A stretch of DNA of 64,000 nt from NCBI GenBank assembly GCA_010015655.1, contig ML976670.1:998744-1062743 (forward strand), given 5' to 3'. The notes beneath the pieces are model-generated. The model saw only the letters and a program-made list of their open reading frames with translations, had not been told where the DNA came from and ran no database searches. Shown here piece by piece: positions 37,647 to 50,179 of this stretch. A program made the position numbers and the translations under genes. Each line of letters begins with the position of its first letter. Within the stretch, counting starts at the first letter, position 1. This DNA is from Bimuria novae-zelandiae CBS 107.79 (lineage: Eukaryota > Ascomycota > Dothideomycetes > Pleosporales > Didymosphaeriaceae).

Positions 37647-37865
37647 TTATAACTTGTTATAAGTAATAATAAGGTTATCTATATAGAAGAAGATAATAAT
37701 ACTATCCTTAATAAGATAGCATGGCTCGTGGGGTACTGTTTTAAAACCTATATTACGAAGCGTTAATATAAACTCTCTTTGCCAAAGTAGTGGAGATATG
37801 CGCAGTCCGTAAAGTGCTTTATGTAGGTAGAGGACTGTGCCTGCTCGCGAGTAGCCACGGGGCAT
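37647..37865 (-). pseudogene. copia #2 reverse-transcriptase fragment
   Basis: A 72-codon open piece of the RT palm: PRGYSRAGTVLYLHKALYGL then ISPLLWQREF, ending FFYIDNLIITY. The family motif is YVDD; here the second Asp is Asn, so catalysis would be lost even if translated. Surrounding frame closed by stops. Confidence 0.88.
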
Positions 37866-40800
37866 TCTTATGTAGATTTCTCTGTCCAGCTTTGCGTGGA
37901 CAAAAGCGTTGGTAACGTCGTGTTAGATAAGCTCTAGGTTAAACCAAGCTATAATTACTATAAGCATGCAAAATAATTGTCCTGCTAGTATTATAGTATA
38001 GGTTTCTTACAAAGTAAGGTGCTATTATTAGTTACCTCTTACAACTAGTCGTGTCTTGCACTTCTGTAGTCGATAGTGTTTATTAAACTTATAGGTATAT
38101 ACCTACATGCAGTCGAGGATTTGGTGGCCTGCTACTTTTACTAGAGTAGCTATAACCTCACTCCAGGATTTCATTTCCTTGTGGCTCTGTAGATGGGATC
38201 GCTCGGCTTCCTTCCACATATCGTAGAGAGGGTGGTCCTCGAGCTTGTTTTAGCATGTAGGTGGCTCTAGTAACACGCTTCGATGCGGCTTCTTGCCTGC
38301 TATAATTATACGTCGAAGCTAGGCCTTATTAAGAATCTTACTATTGTATTTGCTAGTGCTACTAGCTTTGGTGCCTGCTATAAAAGTAATAATCTATAGG
38401 CTTGTTTATAATTGCACTGCTTGTGCTTTGCGAGGTGGTTTAGGTTATTTATCTCTTATTATTAACTAGGCAAGGAGTGTAACTAGTAGTGGAGTTAATA
38501 GAGGCGTTAGGTATTTATAGCTAAATTTCCTACTTTGCCTACAGCCTAAGGTCTCCTCGTCCCCCTCCTTATACGATGTGTTGGTGATTGTTTTATCCTT
38601 ATAAAAGGACTCCGTCTCTAGGTTTTGCTAAGGTAAGGGAGGTAGCTCTACTAATTGCACCTAAGCTGCGATTTCTTCTAAGGTGCTATGCATAAAGTTA
38701 TCTATTAGGTCTTTAGTCTTGCCTAAGAACACTAAGTCCTTATTAAAAATTATATCGCGGGTGCTGATAACCTTTGCAAGTAATGGGATCTAGATTCTCT
38801 AAATATTAGTTAATTAGTAGCTAATAAGGTAGCTAATCCATGCCTTAGGGTTAAGCCTTTAGAGCTTACTCTTACCGCGTTTTGTATCGTTGGTCATGGC
38901 AAAAGCTTTACAGCTATATGCTTTTAGGTGAGCTTAATTAGGTTTTCGTGGCTAGGTGATAAAGCCGTTTTAAGAGGCTACTGTTGTAAAGAATACTTCG
39001 TATGGTGATCGCTAGCGATTACTGTAGTTTAGAGTTTAATTATAGAGGTAGACAGCGGCTCAGGTAATTTTAGGCTATATTTACTAGGGTAGGTTAAAGT
39101 TAAGTTACATCGCGCGCGCTTTCTCCTTAATAACACCCCTTAAGTGTTTAGCTCCTCTATTTTATGCTTAGGTATTAGGTGCTAAAGGCTTAATTCTAAT
39201 GCCTTATGCCAAGCACCACCTTTCTACTTTAGCTTTAACAGAGAAGATTTTGTTATCCGATTTAATAACCTTAATAGTGACGTTGAATTGTACTTTTATA
39301 AATTATACAAAGCTATTAAGTAGCTTAATAATTAATCGTGCTGGGCAATTGTCTTTAAAGTAGAAGTCCTATATAAAGCTAGAGAATTAATTAGTGACTA
39401 GCATTTAACTTTTCTCTTTTATAGAACTGTTAGTTTTGAAATCGTGGAAATTGATAGCTACCCTTTCGCTAGGGCCTTTTATTAGATCTCTTAGTTGTCG
39501 GCGTATTTGTCGCTTGAGTTTAGCTCTTCTACAGGCATCGCATTTAGCTATAGTAAGCCCTTTTATTCTCACCCCCTAAGATTGCTGAACAAGGTGTTCA
39601 AGGGCTTAAGGGCCTGGATAACCTAGTCATCTATGCCAGGTTAAGGCATCTGCCTTCTTTGGCCTTCTAGTGTGGGTGTTGGTTTTGTGCGCTATGTGGG
39701 CAGCTGGTACACTATTAATAACTATGCAGCGTAATAGGGCGGATCTATACTTAAGCACCTATTATCTATATAGCTCCTAAAGCTCTGCTAGCGTTATATT
39801 ATCTCTTCTCTTTAGAGTTGTAGGGTCCGCTTTTATGTCCTACCAAAGGCCTTGCTTGCGGAGTAATCGGAACGACACTAGGTTGTAAAGTAGATCAGGA
39901 CAATAGGCTATATTGTCTAGCTGTATTATTTGGTTGCTACTTGCACTCCGTATGTTAAGGTAGACGCTCCTATATCCTTTAATCTATACTTATATATTGC
40001 TAGCCTATATAAAGTCTCCAGGCGACGGTGGCCTATACGAGACAAAGCGATTAATATCGTTAAAGATGTGGCAAGTTATGCCTAAATCGAGGATAGCTGA
40101 GTATTGTAATAGGTACGTGTTTAGATTAGTATGGAAGGATGCTACATTAAAGCTTGCTAGGATTTTAGTAATCTTTTGTCTATCTAGTTACTTATCGTTA
40201 GCCTTAGTGATTCGCGTTAGAGTAGGAGTGTGTAATAGTTTAATTCTTAGTGTTTAAGATTTTAGTCTCTTAAGAGCTCTTAGGGCTTCTTGTAGCTCTA
40301 AGTCGTGCTCTAACCTAAATTAGATTAGCTTTACTATAAAAGGCTTTAGCTTAAACTATTTAGGTTGTTTCTCTAGGAATGTATAGAAGTAATCTCTTAG
40401 AGCATGACGCTAATTATAAGCGGGGTAGTATTTACTACTAGCTACTGCTGGCTCGTAATCGCTCGTGGCAGACCGCTTAGTTCTAGTACTAAGACTATTA
40501 TTTCGTTATTTAAGGGGTCTTCCCCTTAGTTTAAATAATGCTGCTTTATCCATAAGAGAGGCGTCCCTCTCTATAGCCTGGGTGGATTTACCACCTTTAG
40601 CGAGAAATGACTCTGCAATAGTAAAAGCGCCTTTTTATTTGCCCTTATTCGGGTGCTGGAGATTTATATAGTCTCGGAAGAGTCTTATTGTGCCTTCCCT
40701 GGAGACGGACGGGTCCTTTCTCTAGGTTGACTGAAAATTTGTAACCTATTAAGAGGCAATATAATTAACTACCTTTATAAAGTCTTCTTTAACTGCGCTT

Positions 40801-41462
40801 AGCTGCTAAAGCTCTTTTACCCCTTAGGTTTCTGCTTTAGTGGCCGCGTAATTATACTTATTTAGCTATGTGTGCCAGGTAGCTACGCTTCTCATGGGCT
40901 TAATCGCCTTATAATATCGGGTTCTTGCCCGCATTTGCTCATGCTCTAGGTTAACACTAACTCTGGCTATAAGATTACTAATCTATTGCTTAATTAATAG
41001 CTCTGGTAAACAGCAATTCTTTTGTAGGTGGGCTGAAACTGTTAATTGTAAGTAGATAACTACCTTATTAATGTTTGCCCTCTCCTCTTTGTATTCGCGA
41101 TCGTTTATCTTATAGTCTTTTAGGAGTATTTTATAGATGTTAATATCGTCTTTATATGCCTTTATGCCTTGCGTTGATAGTTACGATAGGTGTATTAGCG
41201 GGGTGTTCGGGTTTGCAGTCACATAAGCTTGTGATGCTTGGTAGAGGCTAATAGCGGGAGGCTTTGGCATAACGGGTTTCGTTTTCGGATTGATAGGTGA
41301 GTCTAGATTAATAATTTTCTAGATATTAAGTAGCTTGCATCGCATTTTGAGTTATTATAGCTATATAGTAAAGTTATTATTATTAGTTAGGATAACTATA
41401 GCGTCTCTAAGGGTAGATTGCGCTATTGTAACTAGTCGTATTAAGGTAGTAAGACTCTTAAT

Positions 41463-41661
41463 TATTAGATTTAATAGTGTTCTGTCACTTTGAGCTAATG
41501 CAATGATGAGAATTGATAATTATAATAATTAATTAATAATGTTCGTGTTATGTCTTGTTCGTGTTCTGTCAGACTACTACCGAAGTCTTCTTTTCTTGGC
41601 GTAGGATTGCCCAGCCACCTTTACACTTTGAGTTTAGTGCAAAGTGCCATGTAATCGGACA
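41463..41661 (-). repeat. LTR of copia #2 (5' LTR in element orientation)
   Basis: 199 bp, partner of 36,385-36,583. Its left edge reads TATTAGATTT where the partner has TGTCAGATTT (G to A and C to T). TSD TGAGG follows. Confidence 0.9.
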
Positions 41662-43038
41662 TGAGGCTGGAGCACTCTCTCTTTTGTACTATTCTAAATA
41701 GGGCTAGCGCTGCAGTGGTACTTATTTGGAGCCTCGTACACATCTGCATTCCAGACACAGACAGAACACGAACATCATCAATCAATTATCACATCCATCA
41801 AATTCTCATCATTGCATTATCTCAAAGTGACAGAACACTATCAAATCTGACAACGCGTCACGTAGACGCGTGTAGATAGGATTAAATAATAATATAATCT
41901 TAGTTACTAATAAGAGGTAGAGCTTTTAGTTTATATTAAATACTTTACTAAACGTAGCCTTTTTTTTATATAGTAAATAATATAAAGCTTTGCTTTATCT
42001 GCTACTAGAAAGCAGGTCTTAATATTATAAGTTAATTACTTTATAAAGTGTAACTCTATATCCTTAATATCCTAATAGATAGCTAGTATTAATAGTAATT
42101 ACTATAAAGCTAATTCCTTAGCTAAATATAAGTACTACTTTAGCCTTATACAGTATAAGATTTAGGAGTATTTAATTAAGGCACGGCATACGTATAATAT
42201 AGATAAGAAGGGCTGCCGGCTTGGTATTACCTCCCGCACAAAGAGGATCTTTAGTAGACCTCTATATTAGAGCAAGGCTGTGAGGCAAGCAATATAGGAT
42301 GGTAGTTGTAAGTAGATATTAATTATAGCCTGTATATACGCTAATAGATCTGCCTTAAATCTAGCCCTTATCTATGCGGCCGCCTCTACAAATATATAAT
42401 TAAGTCAAATAGAGGACCTTAATCCCTAATACTATTATATCTTTATTACGGTATCTAAATCTAGTTAAAGTAATAATTAGATTAGCCTAGTATAGCTATA
42501 GCAAGTATTTAATTAGCTTATAAAGCTAAAGGTAAGGTAATTATATTGGCTATTAATTCTTAATAGCTATAAATCTTATGTTACTATAGATTTTATTAAC
42601 TACTATAATTATAATAAGATTCTACTAACTATATTTTCCCCCTATTTAACGCATACTTTACAGCCTCTAGATATTTATATATTTAAGCCTTTATTAATAG
42701 TATATTTAAATAAGCTGTTAGCCTTCTTATCTAATAGCTAAGGACTAGCCTTAATTACTAAGAGAGACTTCTTCTAGTTATTTTAGTAGGTATAGGTTAA
42801 TATAATAAATAAGTAATTAATTCTTTACGCCTTTAAAGCTATAAGTACTTCCTTCTTAGATCTAATAACTATCCTTAATAGATTTAATTAGTCTAAGATA
42901 TCTAATTTATAACTATATAAAAGCTTAACCTTAGTACTTAGTGCATTAGATTAGAGAAAGATTAATTAGCTACTTAAGGCTATTATTAATATAGGGGGGA
43001 GTAATAAGGCTAAGAAGCTAAGCTATATAGTATACTAT

Positions 43039-43211
43039 TGTCAGATAGAATAAGCTGCGGTGAGGTCAGATCTGTATAATCGAGCAGGGACCACTTGGCT
43101 TGGCACACTAGCAAAATATCCGAAACCAACTAAACACAGTGGACAATACAACAAAAAAAACAACATATACTATTAAGTTGCATCAACATCTACTTATCAT
43201 ACCATTTAATA
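43039..43211 (+). repeat. 5' LTR of copia #3
   Basis: 173 bp, starts TGTCAGATAGAATAAG and ends CCATTTAATA where the partner has CCATCTGACA. Differences from the 3' LTR are transitions with T/A on this copy. Confidence 0.93.
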
Positions 43212-46200
43212 ATTAAGAGTCTCACTGCCCTAACTAATACAATATAGCGCAACTCTTAAACCGCGATTCTACGGTACACCTGAACACCTCCGCAGACTAT
43301 AGGGGGTAGAGAACACAACTCTAGGCAAGATGCGTAGTACATAATATTTAAGATAAAGTTAATCCAAATTTAACCACGCTATTAACCCCGAAACTACTAC
43401 TAATAAGGGCTCTAGTCGTTACTAACTACGCGCCAGCCGCGAATATTAAAGTCCTAATAAGACTAACTAAACTATTAGCTAGAGGCCAGAAGGCTTTTAA
43501 AGAAGACCTTAAATACTACAAGATCCTCTTTAAGCAATATAAAAGTAATTAACACGAATACAAGAAGGAGTAATTAAGCCTTTAATACATTATTACGTTT
43601 ATCTAATTAACTATGTCACTGCACCTACTGCGCACATATTGCCTGCCAGATAAGCTACTATAATAGTGGATTACCAATCTGCAAAAGACAATTGGCATAA
43701 GCGACCAACTCGAACGAGAACAAGCACGTACTAGATACCGTACGGCACTTAAGCTAATAAGAAGCCCTTAACAATAGGATACTTGGCTAGCTAAGTACGA
43801 CGAAGCAGCTACGGAAGCAGAAGCCTTCTAAGTTACTAAGCTATTATAAATTAATATAATTATAAAAGACTTTATAGATGCCGTAAACAAGGTTAGTCCT
43901 ATATAGTCTACGAATTTTTAAAATAATAGTCGATTCGCAGCTAGCATAGATTGAAAAGAGATAATATAACGCTTCCGAGAACACATAATAATAAATTATC
44001 CCCTTAGATTAGGGAAACATAAAGTATTTATATCTAATAATACATTATTTTTCGCTAAAGGTGGTGCACCTACCTAAGGTAATAATAAGGACGCCTATCC
44101 TGCCAAAAGCGCGTTATCGAAACAAAACTAGGGTAGACCTCGTAATTAACGTACAGCAGGCAGGAAAACCACCACGCTTAAATAGCCTACAAATTTAGAG
44201 CCTACTACTACAAGAGGAGCAAAATGCCTTGCATGTGGATAACGCCATAGTATAAGGGACTACTATTATGTTAATCTAGACAAGGCTCCTGAATGGTGGA
44301 AACTAAACGAGACTATTAGCGAGCTTATATAATTTAAGCGTAAGAAAGACGCAACGTTCTAGGGGCTAATTCGCGGACAAAGTAGGACCTAATTAAGAAT
44401 ACTAATTACGAAATAATCGCATACTCTAACGCCCGAGATCCTTAAAGATTAACTAAAGGGCCAGAGAATTACTGCTACTAAAGTAGCTTTTAACTTAGTA
44501 GTAAGAGGGAGAGATACTACTAACTATCTACTACAAAAGTCGTTTATCCTTAACTTAGGATTAACCTGCTATATTACTAATAACCCTAATTATATCTACA
44601 GTTTCTGACCACCACTGCCCGGAGACTATATATGGGCCGGAAATTCTAAAGTGTGGATTAGAGGATATGGGTCTATTAACCTTACTCTAAAGAATAACAC
44701 TAGAACAACAAAATTAATCTTGCAAGATGTAGCTATTTACCTAAACCTATTATATAACTTAGTGTTATTCTAACTATTAAGGCACAAAGGGATCTAGTGG
44801 GACATATAAATAGACCTAACTACTCTTCGAGGAGCTAAGAACAGAGCCATTAGAATTATAACTAAGATATTTAGATAGTAGGTGCTGGAATACAATCCGC
44901 TACCACCTGCCACATATCACACACACAAGATTACTACAAGAACCAAAAGAGGACTATAAAAGGCCTTAGCTATGCTGTGGCACAAAAGACTAGGACACCC
45001 AGGCCTAGCGGCTATTAAACACCTAGTGTAGCAAACTAAAGGGGTGCGTGTTAAAGGCATTATAACTATAGAATGCAACTTATGCGGGAGAGCAAAGTCC
45101 AGACGGCAGATAAGCCGCGCCCCACGAATAAACGAAGATGGACCTAGAGAGAGGCTTAGCATTAACTTCCACACATACAAGATCTAAGGAGTCACTAAAG
45201 AGAAGAGTTAATTACTAATTACTAATAAGTTTTTAGGCATGTAATAGGACCTCTACTTTATAGATTACTAAATAGTAAAGTTAATTATTAATGCCCTTTT
45301 AGTATTTATCTTATTCCTTAAGAACTACTACAACATCTCTATTAAGACTATTAAAGTAGATAACAAGATCGCTATAGTTAAACTAGAAGTTAAGAAATAG
45401 TTAACAACCTAAGGAATAATTGTGGAGCCTTTCGCACTAGATACATAATTACAAAATAGAGGCGCAGAACGCTCAGGGGGTGTGAACAAGAAGAAAGCTT
45501 GTGCCATACGACTTAATGCCAACCTATCCTAGGAGCTGTGGCCTGAGATTACAAGAGCCGCTGTATACCTCTACAATCGAACACTAAACTATGCAAATTA
45601 CTGGAAAACACTATACGAGATATTCTTCACATGAGTCGCTTTTAGCAATAGGATAGTCACGTTACTACGAAAACCCAATATTACACACTTAAAAGCGTAC
45701 GGCTGCAAGGCATTTGCAATAACTAATAATACTTACTAAGGCAAATCACGCCTACAACGTCTTAACCCGAAGGCATGGATTGGTTATCTAGTTAGATACC
45801 GATTATTAAATATCTACCGAATATAGATACCGTCACTTGGCAAAGTAATAAGTACCCAGGACGTTGTCTTTAACAAAGAGTTAGTATTTGACAGGAAAAT
45901 TAAGGACTTTATAGATAGTCTTATGCACAGCACGCTTTAAGAAATAGTAATATACGTAAGAACTATTAAGTTACTAACTCCTACCTAATAACTACAAATA
46001 GACTCCTTTTATAAGGATAAAGCCACTGTAGATTCGTTAGAATAACAAGATAAAGCAGATCCACTAGGCTACTATTAAGGAAGGAAGATTAGGGATAGCT
46101 ACTTAACTCCTCTAACTACACCGCTACCTGTCGCGTTACTTGCATAGTTAATAGCTAGAGACTAAATAAGTCTAGCGTAATAAGCGTCCTCTATAACTGT

Positions 46201-47982
46201 CCCTTAGGCAGTAGCTTTTATGGCGGGAACCTAAGCTAGCCGTGTTAGAAAATATAAAGGAGAAGTTATAGACAAGGTTAAGATAATAAGAATACTCGCC
46301 AAAGGCTTAAAGCCCTATTAAAGTTAACTTCTACCTCTATTAACGTGCCGAACTAAGCTTAAGGATTACCTAATAGGCGAGATATTCTAAGAGGCTAAGC
46401 GAGTGCACCTTGTAAGCCACTAAAAGATAAAATTATAGTTAGAAATTCTAGTAAAGAAGATTAAACTAACAGGATAGCAGATCCTTAACTACATATAGGT
46501 ATACACCTATAAACTTAATAAGCACTATCGCTTGCTAAAGTGCAAGGCGCGACTAGTTGTCTAAGGCAATTAGTAATAAAATATTACCTCGCAAGATACT
46601 TACGCAGCCACGCTTGCCAGCCAGTTATTTCGAATAATAATGGCAATAGTAGTTTACTATAATATGGAGCTCACGCAGTACGACGTCACCAACGCTTTTG
46701 TCTACGTAATAATAGATCGAGAGGTGTACATGAGAATGCCTTAGGGTTATTAGAAGCCTGGAACAATATTGCAAGTAAATAAAGCACTATACGGCCTTCG
46801 CATTTCACTACTCTTTTAGCAGAGAGAATTCACGACAACGCTTAAAGCACTGGGCTTCTAGATAGTGCCTTATAAGCCGTGCTGCCTAATTAAAGATAGA
46901 GTTATTATATTCTTTTACGTCGACGACATCATACTCGCGTACCACAAGGACAAAGAACAAGAAGCTTAATAAGCAATTAAACGCTTATAAGACAAGTACA
47001 CTCTTATTAGAGGAAACAACCTTTAATGGTTTCTTAGCATAGAGGTTATACGGGACCAAACAAGCCGCAAGATTTAACTATTATAGGCCTCTTATTTAGA
47101 TAAGATTAGCCAACTAGCAGATAAGACAAATATTTAACATAACACTCTAATAGCTGCGATTGAATTACTACTAAGGAAAGGGTTAGCAACACTAACTAAG
47201 ATTAATAAATTTTAACGTAAGATTGGATCGCTGCTCTTTGCTATAGTTACTACTAGGCCAGACATTGCCTTTGCAACATCACGATTAGCTCGATTTCTAT
47301 TAAACCCAGGAACTGAGTACTAAGACGCAGCAGACCGAGTTCTCCTATACCTTTAAAGCACAAAGCAGCGAGCCTTATAGCTTAAAGGTAACACTAGACT
47401 TTAGATTACAAGTAATGCATTATTTGCTAATAATATAATAGACTGCAAGAGCTCTTAAGGTTACGCTATTAAGCTCTTTAGCGGTCTTATCGCCTAGAAA
47501 GCAAATAAACAAGACACTATAATAATATTAACTACTAAGGCCGAGCTGCTAGCTCTTTCTTAGGTAGCTAAGGAAGCACTTTTTGTCTTAAGACTACTTT
47601 AAGAACTTAAGATTAAACTGGACGCGCGCACAGTCACTATTTAGTGCAATAATAAATAAACTATACGCCTAGTAACTAAGGAGGTTTCCCGCCTCTAAAC
47701 TAAACTTTGGCATGTAGACGTCCACAACTACTAGATCCGACAAGAAGTATCTATAGGCAGGATTAAGGTGGAGCATGTGCAGTCAGCGGACATAATTACT
47801 AATAGCCTTATAAAGGTGCTCTCTAAAAGCAAGTGGGAGGGTTTTCTCTAACAACTTAGATTAGTTAATGTAGAGACTAAGGAGGTAACAAATACTGTGC
47901 CTCTTAAGGAGATTTAAAAGCAACTTAAAGACCTCACAATTGCATAAGTACCAGCTTAAAGAGTTTCTAAGCTAAAGGGGTG

Positions 47983-48155
47983 TGTCAGATAGAATAAGCT
48001 GCGGTGAGGTCAGATCTGTACAATCGAGCAGGGACCACCTGGCTTGGCACACTAGCAAAATATCCGAAACCAACTAAACACAGTGGACAATACAACAAAA
48101 AAAACAACATATACTATCAAGTTGCATCAACATCTACTTATCATACCATCTGACA
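47983..48155 (+). repeat. 3' LTR of copia #3
   Basis: 173 bp, starts TGTCAGATAG and ends ATACCATCTGACA, preceded by the polypurine tract and followed by TSD ACTAT. Confidence 0.94.
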
Positions 48156-48891
48156 ACTATATTACTACTTAAAAATAGCTTTTAGAGCATAAAAACAAAG
48201 GTCTATAAGAGGCCTTAATAATATAAAAGAAACGCGTAAAGTAAGGTAAGTCTTTACTTTTTAATTAGCTAAATAAAGATAATAGTAAAGTGGTATTCTA
48301 GTTACCCTATAGCGTATAGTAGGCCCGCGATTATTAACACTAAAAGGATATAAAGGAGTAATAGATATAGTTTTAAAAAAGTAAATAAGTAAACGCGCGT
48401 CGGGCTAGCTAATAGCTTAAAAAAAAGCTCCTTTATGAAAAGCGTATTACTTAATTAACTACTAAAAATACGCGCATAAAGCGGAGGGCTAATAAAGCTA
48501 TAAAGTAGTACCTAAAGTAATAGGCTTAGAAGGTATAAAAATAACTCTAATAAAGTATTAAGGTATCTTAATTAGCTATTAAGAAGGTCTTTAGGCCTTA
48601 TAATAAAGCTATTAAGCCTATATAACCCTAAGGTAAGGCTATAAATATTAATAAAGCTATATTAGCTATATTAGCTCTATTAACGCGCTAAGGCTATATT
48701 ATTAAAATACTAAGTAAATATAAATAATTTAATTAGATAGTATTTATCTATAAGCCTTAAAGATCTTAACACTAGAAAATCTTGTAATAATATTAATTGT
48801 ACGCGTCTCTATAGCCTTATGTTATTAGCCAAGCAATCGCGTCGGGGTGTTGCATGAGTTGACGTGTTGCACGAGCTGCCAAGCTACGGTA

Positions 48892-49186
48892 GAGGTTGCG
48901 CTCTTGAACCATTTTGCCGTTGCGTGTCCCATGGATCCTGCCCACGCCACATCTTGACACTAGAACCCGGTCAATCGTTAATTACCACTGCACGTGTGCC
49001 TACGCGCACGTGCAAGGTATGCTCTACTAGGCGATGTTTTGAGTCGGGACCTATTTGAAGCTTGGAATATGTGGGGAACAAAGGGTATCTCAATTTCCAA
49101 AATCTAGAAGACGTCGTGAGACCAGTATGCTAATGATACCGTTCAAGCAAACGCGAGCGCGAATTTCCATGTCCAACTTCCGAGCA
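48892..49186. other. Right flank of the transposon block
   Basis: Balanced-GC non-coding DNA from the right target TA to the stop of the next minus-strand gene. Presumably its 3' UTR. No gene seen. Confidence 0.55.
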
Positions 49187-49678
49187 TTAAAAAGACCAAA
49201 ATAATGCCTGAATCTTGCAGACAGGTCTTAAAGCATCCAACCCTCCTAGTCTTCGACCGTTTAGACCTTGAGCTGCATGCTCGCCTTCCACGCCGACTCC
49301 GTCATCCTCTTCCGATTCTTCGATAATGCCTTGTCGATAGGATGATGAGGCTTCTTGACACCAGCCATACCGTAGGTACCTTTCCGGGGCATCAAGATCA
49401 GCGGCCTTCTTCGCATTCATCGCCCGCTCACGTCGCTCCTGCTTCTCCTTCTTCTTGCGCTCCAACGCCGGCATCCTGCTCTCCTTCTCCAACTTCGCCT
49501 GCTGCTGCTCAGCCGCAATGTCTTCCTCGACCTTCTCTTTGCGTGCTAACAAAATCTCCTCCTCCATGACAACGTCGTCGTAGGCGTCGTTTGCCTCGTA
49601 CGTGTCTGCCTCCGTGATTTTTGCTTTGAGCTTGCGCACGGCGAAGAGTTGCGACTTGATCTCAGCAAGGTCTGCCAT
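49187..49678 (-). CDS. Small charged coiled-coil protein, unrecognised (163 aa)
   Basis: Function not recognised. From MADLAEIKSQLFAVRKLKAK the protein is highly charged, with an almost continuous Glu/Lys/Arg/Ala helix at residues 1-100 (EEEILLARKEKVEEDIAAEQ, then ERKKKEKQERRERAMNAKKA) predicted to form a coiled coil. An acidic patch EESEEDDGVGVEGEH is at about 120-135. The C-terminal residues beyond GLNGRRLGG look less constrained; an unrecognised intron near PERYLRYGW (a GTACCT donor is present) could change the 3' end. GC-rich third positions and length on the minus strand support a real gene. The start is the first Met. It lies about 300 bp from the transposon block. Confidence 0.6.
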   Translation of the reverse strand: MADLAEIKSQLFAVRKLKAKITEADTYEANDAYDDVVMEEEILLARKEKVEEDIAAEQQQAKLEKESRMPALERKKKEKQERRERAMNAKKAADLDAPERYLRYGWCQEASSSYRQGIIEESEEDDGVGVEGEHAAQGLNGRRLGGLDALRPVCKIQALFWSF

Positions 49679-50179
49679 ATGGCGGTCGTGGGAGAGACTG
49701 TGTTGGGCTTTGAAGACTTGGTTGGCTGCTTCGACGGCGCCGGATCTGTAGCCGGGGTGCCGCTCTGCTCACGGGCGGTAGTTGAGAGGTTGCTTTGGAG
49801 TGACCGACCAACTCATGTCAATGGTGCCGCCAGGGGCCCGACTTCCGCGTCCGACCATGATGATGGAGTTTTTGTTTGAATGGGTAGGTTGGCGAAGTTG
49901 TGCCTTTACTGGAAATTTTCGGTGCTTTGCTGTGCTTGCGAGACGTACTGGAACCTGATGTGCTGGAGCGTTGAGGTAGGTTGTAGAGTAGCTGAGGCTT
50001 CTGGAGTTTGAGGATGTGAAGTGTACGATTTGGTTGATCGTAGAGTGCGAAGCAGAAGGTAATGCAGAAGTCTTTCGCGGTTGTGGAGTGTGGATTAAGG
50101 AGGATGGAGTGGTCGATGTCGTGTTCAGTTTGAGGGTGCCATATGTAGTCCGGTAGGCAAGAGGGACCATAAAAACACG

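Larger units (their letters stand above)
36385..41661 (-). mobile_element. Ty1/copia retrotransposon #2, complete, RIP-degraded
   Basis: 5,277 bp with 199-bp LTRs (36,385-36,583 and 41,463-41,661) and perfect TSD TGAGG (36,380-36,384 and 41,662-41,666), inserted inside the solo LTR above. Minus-strand coding: RT fragment at 37,647-37,865 with LHKALYGLRISPLLWQREF and FFYIDNLIITY (the YVDD motif, last Asp changed to Asn by a G to A-type change). A purine tract (AAGCTAAGGGGGTG on the minus strand) abuts the LTR at 36,584-36,597 as polypurine tract. Other frames are closed. Confidence 0.93.
36346..41852 (+). repeat. Copia-family solo LTR in pogo B, itself interrupted
   Basis: LTR starting TGTCCGATTATATGG (36,346) and ending CAAATCTGACA (41,852), with perfect TSD ACGCG at 36,341-36,345 and 41,853-41,857. 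Its body is 36,346-36,384 plus 41,667-41,852 (225 bp without the nested copia and its extra TSD). It matches in length and sequence the LTR at 62,980-63,204, in opposite orientation. No internal domain of its own survives, so it is a solo LTR. Confidence 0.92.
43039..48155 (+). mobile_element. Ty1/copia retrotransposon #3, complete, RIP-degraded
   Basis: 5,117 bp with 173-bp LTRs (43,039-43,211 and 47,983-48,155) and perfect TSD ACTAT (43,034-43,038 and 48,156-48,160), inserted in pogo B. Plus-strand domains in order: Gag zinc knuckle (KCLACG*RHS) at about 44,221; GAG-pre-integrase MLWHKRLGHPGLAAIKHL near 44,970 and ECNLCGRAKS near 45,070; integrase to about 45,640; RT with ALYGLRISLLF and an intact YVDD at 46,916-46,927; RNase H ending VEHVQSADIITNSLIK near 47,770. 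Polypurine tract AAAGGGGTG at 47,974-47,982. Interspersed stops make it inactive, but it is the least decayed of the copias here. Confidence 0.95.
36130..48889 (+). mobile_element. pogo/Fot1-type transposon B, host of nested insertions
   Basis: 46-bp inverted repeats (36,130-36,175 and 48,844-48,889) starting CCGTAGCTTGGCAGCTCGTG, one C/T mismatch, TA at 36,128-36,129 and 48,890-48,891. Plus-strand transposase starts MDPIEAAITAIDSQELGESF (about 36,219) with HTH-like FSYREIAKEYSIV. It resumes after the nested LTR at 41,853 and shows IDEKGCRLGITSRTKRIFSR at about 42,200-42,255. It resumes again after copia #3 at 48,156 with a Lys-rich C-terminal tail. Subtracting the two insertions with one TSD each leaves 2,126 bp, matching A (2,127) and C (2,134). 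All frames carry RIP-like stops. Confidence 0.93.
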
